NCBI GenBank assembly: GCA_022041995.1
Contig: CP074381.1
Coordinates: 1,612,001 to 1,676,000 of the forward strand
DNA length: 64,000 nucleotides
Direction of reading: 5' to 3'
DNA from: Cupriavidus necator
GTDB lineage: Bacteria; Pseudomonadota; Gammaproteobacteria; Burkholderiales; Burkholderiaceae
The notes beneath the pieces are model-generated. The model did not search any database. It was not told the origin of the DNA and was given only the letters and a program-made list of their open reading frames with translations. Of the stretch, positions 58,962 through 64,000 are shown piece after piece. A program made the translations under genes and the position numbers. How positions within the stretch are numbered: position 1 is the stretch's first letter; every line of letters starts with the position of its first letter.

Positions 58962-59112
58962 TGATCCTTCTCTCGATATAAGCTTTTGGCGCCAAACTAT
59001 AGGCGGACCGACGATGGTCATGGTCCGTTGGGCGTGCACTTGTCCGAAGACAGAGGTAAGTTGGCCGACGACCGTCATGGCGATCAGGGGTACCGGAATG
59101 CCGAGACATGTC

Positions 59113-59130
59113 GTTTCATTATCATGAAAC
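59113..59130. promoter_or_regulatory. GTTTCAT-N4-ATGAAAC inverted repeat upstream of frmA
   Basis: A perfect 7-bp inverted repeat (GTTTCAT at 59113-59119, ATGAAAC at 59124-59130) in the gap between the GbdR-like gene stop (59138) and frmA (starts 58961). It may be an operator for frmA or the end structure of the regulator transcript; no T-run follows. Confidence 0.35.
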
Positions 59131-59137
59131 TACAAGT

Positions 59138-60235
59138 TCAACCCTCGCTTTCACTTTCAGTGAGCGCCAACACATCGCCGGCATCGCCATCGGGGAGCAT
59201 TGACTCGGCCGGATCTGCGCCCTTGTCGCGGTAGGTTGCAGGCGGTACTCCAAACTGTTTGCGAAATTCACGGCCCAGGTGCGATGCGTCGGCAAAACCG
59301 CAGCTCAACGCGATGTCGGCGACCGTGCGGTCCGAGCTGGTCAACAACCACGCGGCGGTCCGCAGCCGCACATGCTTGGCGAATGCCTGCGGGCTCTTGC
59401 CGGTCTCCGCCTTGAACAGGCGCTCGAGCTGACGTGGCGACAGGTCGAGCTTGGAGGCGAGCGCCTCAAGCGGGAGCGCGCGGCCGACGTGCTGCTCCAT
59501 CAGCAGAATCGCGCGCTTGACCTTTGGATGCGTCGCGGGCTCGAGGCCTGGCGGATGCGGCTGCGGCGCATTGCCCTTTTGCATCTCGCCGACGAGCAGG
59601 ATCCGCAGCGCCTTCTGTACGGTGGCGTGATCGAAGTGGCGCAGCAGAATGGCGGCAGCGACGTCGATCGACGCGCGTCCGCCTGAGCAGGTGATGCGCC
59701 GGCGGTCAATCACGAACAGCCGGTCGGCAATCAGCAGGTCCGGATCCACCGACGGGAAACGCTCCATGAAATCCCAGTAATGGAACCAGCTGACGCAGGC
59801 GCGGTGCCCCTCGAGCACACCGGCGCGCATCAGCGCGAATACGCCGGTGCAGATGCCGACGATGGTCGCGCCGCCGCGCGCCGCGCGACGGATGAAGTCA
59901 ATCGTCTCAGGTCCGGCCTGTGGTCCCGAGTGCAGTAGCCCGCCGACAACGACCACGTAATCGAACGGCTCCGCGTCGTCGAAAGTCTCCCATGGCGCGA
60001 CCTGGATCCCGCAGCTCGCGCGTACCGGCGCGAGTGTGTTTCCGATCACGTTCCAGACGCACCGCACCGGCTTGCTGTAGTCGCCATCGTCCGCCGACAG
60101 CCGCAGCATGTCGACGAAACCCGAAAACGCGGTCAGCGTGAAGTTCGGCAGCAGCACGATGCCGAAGCGCACGCGCCGCGGCGCCGGCTCGGCGACAGGG
60201 GAAATGGGAACGTCGGGTGTCATGGCGGCATCCAT
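59138..60235 (-). CDS. GlxA/GbdR-type AraC regulator
   Basis: A 365-residue regulator: N-terminal DJ-1/PfpI-like domain (FGIVLLPNFTLTAFSGFVDMLRLS; VVGGLLHSGPQ; GICTGVFALMRAGVLEG) and C-terminal AraC HTH (LPLEALASKLDLSPRQLERLF; VADIALSCGFADASHLGREF; FGVPPATYRDKG). This is the branch of GbdR-like regulators that turn on glycine betaine, dimethylglycine and sarcosine catabolism. The divergent sdaA-soxBDA genes support such a role. ATG 60235 (MDAAMTPD) is used; 60223 is also possible. Confidence 0.85.
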   Translation of the reverse strand: MDAAMTPDVPISPVAEPAPRRVRFGIVLLPNFTLTAFSGFVDMLRLSADDGDYSKPVRCVWNVIGNTLAPVRASCGIQVAPWETFDDAEPFDYVVVVGGLLHSGPQAGPETIDFIRRAARGGATIVGICTGVFALMRAGVLEGHRACVSWFHYWDFMERFPSVDPDLLIADRLFVIDRRRITCSGGRASIDVAAAILLRHFDHATVQKALRILLVGEMQKGNAPQPHPPGLEPATHPKVKRAILLMEQHVGRALPLEALASKLDLSPRQLERLFKAETGKSPQAFAKHVRLRTAAWLLTSSDRTVADIALSCGFADASHLGREFRKQFGVPPATYRDKGADPAESMLPDGDAGDVLALTESESEG

Positions 60236-60558
60236 CTTGACAGGCGCAAGCGCGCGGATCTGGGTTGCGGGGCGGCTGCGCTTCGGTGGCGATGCGGGTG
60301 ATGCATACGGCATCCATGGAGCTCTCGCCGCCTATCCGCTCGACGCGGCTCCGTCACAGACAGCGTCGCCGATCAACCTGTCGCGGACTTGCACATTTCC
60401 GACGCGAATCATCGCCAAAGCGAATTTTCAGCCTGTTGGGACCCCCGCCTGACGGCGTCGTCCCACGTTGATGCCGCTTTTGTTCTATCAGCAAATTCTA
60501 CGCTTTGATGTACTGACGTCCAACGACACCTACCAGCCAAGAGCAAAGAGGCAGCCAG
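60236..60558. other. Divergent promoter region gbdR-like regulator / sdaA
   Basis: 323 bp between two divergent genes. It should carry both promoters and any activator sites. I note only a weak GGGAC/GTCCC pair (around 60439-60464); no clear match to a known operator is seen. Confidence 0.4.
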
Positions 60559-61947
60559 ATGAATGTCAGCGTTTTCGACCTGTTCAAAATCGGCATCGGT
60601 CCATCGAGTTCGCATACGGTCGGCCCAATGATCGCCGCATGCCGATTCGTATCGCATCTTGAAGACGCAAACCTGCTCGGCTTCGTGCGCCGTGTGCGGG
60701 CCGAATTGTACGGTTCGCTCGGCGCGACCGGCAAGGGCCATGGCAGCGACAAGGCGGTGCTGCTCGGCCTCGAGGGGAGCCTGCCCGACCGGATCGACCC
60801 GGACGGGATTGCGCCGCGCCTCGCGCAGATCCGCAAGGACAAGCGCCTGTTCCTGCTTGGCAAGCATGAGATCGCCTTCGACGAAAAGGAGCACATCGGC
60901 TTCTTTCGCCGTCTGATGAGCGGCACGGGCAACGTCGTGCATCCGAACGGCATGCGTTTCCAGGCGTTCGACGAGCAGGGGCAGTTGCTCGTCGAAAAGG
61001 AGTACTACTCGATCGGCGGCGGCTTCGTGGTCAATCGCGACGGCGATCGCGTGAACGGCGTGCGCGCGGCGGCCGAGGTGCCGTATCCGTTCCGCACCGG
61101 CGCCGACCTGATGCAAGCATGCGGCGACAGCGGGCTGTCGATCGCGGAGCTGATCTTTCGCAATGAATGCGCGCTGCGCCCCGCCGAAGACGTGCGCGCC
61201 GGGCTGCTGGCGATCTGGCAAACGATGGCCGCGTGCGTCGAGCGTGGCTGCAAGGTCGAGGGCGAGCTGCCCGGGCCGATGCGCGTGAAACGCCGCGCGG
61301 CCGAGCTCAACCACCGCTTGCGCACACGTTCCGAGGAGTCACTGCGTGATCCGCTGTCGATGCTTGACTGGGTCAACCTGTATGCGATGGCCGTCAACGA
61401 GGAGAACGCGGCGGGCGGCCGCGTCGTCACCGCGCCGACGAACGGCGCGGCTGGCGTGATCCCGGCGGTGCTCCACTACTACGTGAAGTTCGTGCCAGGT
61501 TCGAATGACGACGGCATCGTCGAGTTCCTGCTGACGGCAGCCGCGATCGGGATGATCTACAAGGAGACGGCCTCCATCTCCGGTGCCGAGGTCGGTTGCC
61601 AGGGAGAAGTCGGCGTCGCGTGCTCGATGGCCGCGGCCGCGCTCGCCGCCGTGATGGGCGGTACGCCCGATCAGGTCGAGAACGCCGCCGAAATCGGCAT
61701 GGAGCACAACCTCGGAATGACCTGCGACCCGGTCGGCGGACTGGTGCAGATTCCGTGTATCGAGCGCAATGCGATGGGCGCGATCAAGGCGCTCAACGCA
61801 TCCCGCATGGCGCTTAAGGGCGACGGCCAGCACTACGTGTCGCTCGACTCGGTGATCAAGACCATGCGCGAGACCGGCGCCGACATGAAGACGAAGTACA
61901 AGGAGACGTCGCGCGGCGGCCTGGCCGTGAACGTCATTGAATGCTAA
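60559..61947 (+). CDS. sdaA: L-serine dehydratase (iron-sulfur, SdaA type)
   Basis: Converts L-serine to pyruvate and ammonia using a [4Fe-4S] cluster. All features are intact in 462 residues: N-terminal [16 protein letters not shown]; substrate region [14 protein letters not shown]; cluster cysteines Cys347 (GCQGEVG), Cys389 (MTCDPVGG) and Cys400 (IPCIERN), with the same 42 and 11 residue spacing as E. coli SdaA. It precedes soxB by 14 bp. Glycine from sarcosine and the one-carbon unit can become serine, which this enzyme drains to pyruvate. Confidence 0.94.
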   Translation: MNVSVFDLFKIGIGPSSSHTVGPMIAACRFVSHLEDANLLGFVRRVRAELYGSLGATGKGHGSDKAVLLGLEGSLPDRIDPDGIAPRLAQIRKDKRLFLLGKHEIAFDEKEHIGFFRRLMSGTGNVVHPNGMRFQAFDEQGQLLVEKEYYSIGGGFVVNRDGDRVNGVRAAAEVPYPFRTGADLMQACGDSGLSIAELIFRNECALRPAEDVRAGLLAIWQTMAACVERGCKVEGELPGPMRVKRRAAELNHRLRTRSEESLRDPLSMLDWVNLYAMAVNEENAAGGRVVTAPTNGAAGVIPAVLHYYVKFVPGSNDDGIVEFLLTAAAIGMIYKETASISGAEVGCQGEVGVACSMAAAALAAVMGGTPDQVENAAEIGMEHNLGMTCDPVGGLVQIPCIERNAMGAIKALNASRMALKGDGQHYVSLDSVIKTMRETGADMKTKYKETSRGGLAVNVIEC

Positions 61948-61961
61948 CGAGGGTCCATGAA

Positions 61962-63206
61962 ATGAGCCGCTATTCGATATTCAGTCTGTTCCGCAACGGC
62001 CTGTCCTATCACGAGAACTGGGAGAAGCAATGGAAGAGCCCGGAGCCCAGGCGTGAGTATGACGTGGTGATCGTCGGCGGCGGCGGGCACGGTCTCGCGA
62101 CCGCGTACTACCTTGCGAAGGAGCACGGGATCACGAACGTCGCGGTGCTCGAGAAGGGCTGGATCGGCGGCGGCAATACCGCGCGCAACACGACGATCGT
62201 CCGCTCGAACTATCTGTGGGATGAGTCCGCGGGGCTCTATGAAAAGGCGATGAAACTGTGGGAGGGGTTGTCGCAGGACCTGAACTACAACGTGATGTTC
62301 AGCCAGCGCGGCGTGATGAACCTGGCCCACACGCTGCAGGACGTGCGCGATACCGAGCGCAGGGTGAACGCGAACCGCCTGAACGGCGTCGACGCGGAGT
62401 TCCTGACGCCGCAGCAGATCAAGGAGATCGAACCGACGATCAACCTGAACAGCCGCTATCCCGTGCTTGGCGCGTCGATCCAGCGCCGTGCCGGCGTGGC
62501 CCGGCACGACGCGGTCGCGTGGGGCTTCGCGCGAGGCGCCGATCGCGCCGGCGTAGACATCATCCAGAACTGCCAGGTGACCGGCATCCGCCGCGACCGC
62601 GGCGCGGTCGTCGGCGTCGAGACGGTGAAGGGCTTCATCAAGGCGAAGAAGGTCGCGGTGGTCGCGGCCGGCAACACGTCGACACTCGCGGACATGGCCG
62701 GCGTGCGTCTGCCGATCGAGAGCCATCCGCTGCAGGCGCTGGTGTCGGAGCCGATCAAGCCAGTCGTCAATTCGGTGATCATGTCGAACGCGGTGCACGC
62801 GTACATCAGCCAGTCCGACAAGGGCGACCTGGTGATCGGCGCGGGCATCGACCAGTACACCGGCTTCGGCCAGCGTGGCAGCTTCCACATCATCGAGGGG
62901 ACCTTGCAGGCAATCGTCGAAATGTTCCCGGTGTTCTCGCGTGTGCGGATGAACCGCCAGTGGGGCGGCATCGTCGACGTGTCGCCAGATGCCTGCCCGA
63001 TCATCAGCAAGACCGACGTGAAGGGCCTCTATTTCAACTGCGGCTGGGGCACGGGCGGCTTCAAGGCGACGCCGGGATCGGGCTGGGTATTCGCGCACAC
63101 GATCGCGCGCGACGAGCCGCATCCGCTGAACGCGCCATTCGCACTGGATCGCTTCTATACCGGCCACCTGATCGATGAGCACGGCGCTGCCGCCGTCGCG
63201 CACTGA
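61962..63206 (+). CDS. soxB: Sarcosine oxidase subunit beta
   Basis: FAD-containing beta subunit (414 residues) of heterotetrameric sarcosine oxidase, which oxidises sarcosine to glycine, passing the methyl carbon to tetrahydrofolate or releasing formaldehyde. The dinucleotide motif [18 protein letters not shown] (39-56) and the family start [20 protein letters not shown] are diagnostic. ATG 61962 is the start. The order sdaA-soxB-soxD-soxA is close-packed, with 19 bp to soxD. Confidence 0.93.
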   Translation: MSRYSIFSLFRNGLSYHENWEKQWKSPEPRREYDVVIVGGGGHGLATAYYLAKEHGITNVAVLEKGWIGGGNTARNTTIVRSNYLWDESAGLYEKAMKLWEGLSQDLNYNVMFSQRGVMNLAHTLQDVRDTERRVNANRLNGVDAEFLTPQQIKEIEPTINLNSRYPVLGASIQRRAGVARHDAVAWGFARGADRAGVDIIQNCQVTGIRRDRGAVVGVETVKGFIKAKKVAVVAAGNTSTLADMAGVRLPIESHPLQALVSEPIKPVVNSVIMSNAVHAYISQSDKGDLVIGAGIDQYTGFGQRGSFHIIEGTLQAIVEMFPVFSRVRMNRQWGGIVDVSPDACPIISKTDVKGLYFNCGWGTGGFKATPGSGWVFAHTIARDEPHPLNAPFALDRFYTGHLIDEHGAAAVAH

Positions 63207-63225
63207 ACGCCCCGAGGAGAAAGAA

Positions 63226-63522
63226 ATGTTGCTGATCGAATGTCCGTGGTGCGGCCCGCGCGCCGAATCAGAATTCTCGTGTGGCGGCGAGGCCGACATC
63301 GCGCGCCCGCTCGAAACCGACAAGCTGTCTGACCGCGAATGGGGAGACTACCTGTTCATGCGTACCAATACCCGCGGCATGCATCGCGAGCAATGGATCC
63401 ATGCCCAAGGCTGCCGCCGGTGGTTCAAGGTCGAGCGCGACACCGTCACCTACGACATCAAGGGCTACGAAACCTTCGTCCAGCCCACCGCCAACGCACC
63501 GCAGAAAGGGGCCAAGCAATGA
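63226..63522 (+). CDS. soxD: Sarcosine oxidase subunit delta
   Basis: A 98-residue subunit with the family start MLLIECPWCGPRAESEF and conserved WIHAQGCRRWFKVERDT. The two N-terminal cysteines (CPWC) plus further ones form the zinc site seen in this subunit. ATG 63226 follows GAGGAGAAAG. Its stop codon overlaps the soxA start (ATGA at 63519-63522). Confidence 0.92.
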   Translation: MLLIECPWCGPRAESEFSCGGEADIARPLETDKLSDREWGDYLFMRTNTRGMHREQWIHAQGCRRWFKVERDTVTYDIKGYETFVQPTANAPQKGAKQ

Positions 63523-64000
63523 GCCAGAAAGACCGTCTCGGCACGGGCGGCCGCATCAATCGCGGCCAGCCGCTGGCCTTCACGTTCAACGGACGCGCAT
63601 ATCAGGGCTACCAGGGCGACACGCTGGCTTCGGCGCTGCTCGCCAACGGCGTGCGCTTCGTCGCGCGCAGCTTCAAGTACCATCGTCCGCGCGGCATTAT
63701 GACCGCCGACGTCGCCGAGCCAAATGCCGTGGTGCAACTGGAACGCGGCGCGTACACCGTGCCGAATGCGCGCGCAACGGAGATTGAGTTGTATGAGGGA
63801 CTCGTCGCGACGAGCGTGAACGCGGAGCCGGACCTGGAGCGCGACCGCATGGCGGTTAACCAGAAGTTTGCACGCTTCATGCCGGCTGGCTTCTACTACA
63901 AGACCTTCATGTGGCCGCGCAAGATGTGGCCGAAGTATGAGGAGAAGATCCGCGAGGCGGCGGGCCTGGGCAAGGCGCCCACGACGCTGGACGCCGATCG
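63519..64000 (+). CDS. soxA: Sarcosine oxidase subunit alpha (partial, 3' end outside window)
   Basis: The N-terminal 160 residues of the large alpha subunit. It shows the [2Fe-2S]-like N-terminal domain typical of the family: GRAYQGYQGDTLASALLANGV, then SFKYHRPRGI and the run FYYKTFMWPRKMWPKYEE. ATG 63519 overlaps the soxD stop. The chain continues past the window edge, where the NAD site, T-protein-like folate domain and soxG would be expected. Confidence 0.92.
   Translation, partial: MSQKDRLGTGGRINRGQPLAFTFNGRAYQGYQGDTLASALLANGVRFVARSFKYHRPRGIMTADVAEPNAVVQLERGAYTVPNARATEIELYEGLVATSVNAEPDLERDRMAVNQKFARFMPAGFYYKTFMWPRKMWPKYEEKIREAAGLGKAPTTLDAD

Noticed and set aside
60236..60558. Glycine or other riboswitch upstream of sdaA
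   Set aside because: No tandem aptamer pattern or conserved riboswitch core was visible in the divergent region.

Overview
The window looks like chromosomal DNA of a Cupriavidus/Ralstonia-type betaproteobacterium (Burkholderiaceae). It is GC-rich, with the gene order tig-clpP-clpX-lon next to mnmC, an EnvZ/OmpR pair, hopanoid gene hpnD, IclR regulation and Burkholderiales-type sarcosine oxidase genes. This taxonomic call is an inference from gene content and style; no search was run.

Layout. 1-3.9 kb: a citrate-type MFS transporter (cut by the window start) whose upstream DNA carries six helically phased CTGTCAA-like repeats, then envZ-ompR and a small exported protein. 4-10.8 kb: an allantoate/carbamoyl amidohydrolase, hpnD, and a two-gene RND efflux system. 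10.8-20.6 kb: an oligopeptide-type ABC importer (binding protein, two permeases, two ATPases) in one run with an amidase, divergent from a second M20-type N-carbamoyl hydrolase, plus a small cysteine-rich secreted protein and an IclR regulator. The first permease gene carries two indels. 20.8-31.4 kb: conserved core with tRNA-Leu(UAG), a VanZ-like protein, rlmJ, mnmC, tig, clpP, clpX, lon (with a sigma-32-like promoter) and tRNA-Val(UAC).

From tRNA-Val to about 57 kb the sequence is accessory: decayed, lower-GC stretches (31.4-33.2 and 50.8-52.8 kb) with remnants of an isochorismatase-family gene and a tyrosine integrase. Between them lies a catabolic/membrane cluster on the minus strand (DUF1275 protein, porin, XapX protein, MFS-ABM fusion, DoxX, Tat-exported amidohydrolase, Tat-exported alpha/beta hydrolase, YcaC-like hydrolase). 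It is flanked by two closely related FixJ-type response regulators. The second regulator faces a giant trifunctional pseudokinase/ATPase/histidine kinase gene that has one frameshift, and a 166-bp inverted-repeat (MITE-like) element separates the two and supplies the kinase stop codon. Next come a two-gene unit of a degenerate, cluster-less L-serine dehydratase-like protein and a flavin reductase, and a large class III cyclase/AAA/TPR protein.

57-64 kb: a GlxA/AraC regulator, glutathione-dependent formaldehyde dehydrogenase, a GbdR-like regulator, intact sdaA and soxBDA. Together these form a route from sarcosine (glycine betaine/choline breakdown) to glycine/serine and pyruvate, with formaldehyde detoxification. 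soxA runs off the window end.

The most unusual items are the cluster-less SdaA-like/flavin reductase pair, the inverted-repeat element fused to the kinase end, and the phased repeat array upstream of the citrate-type transporter.
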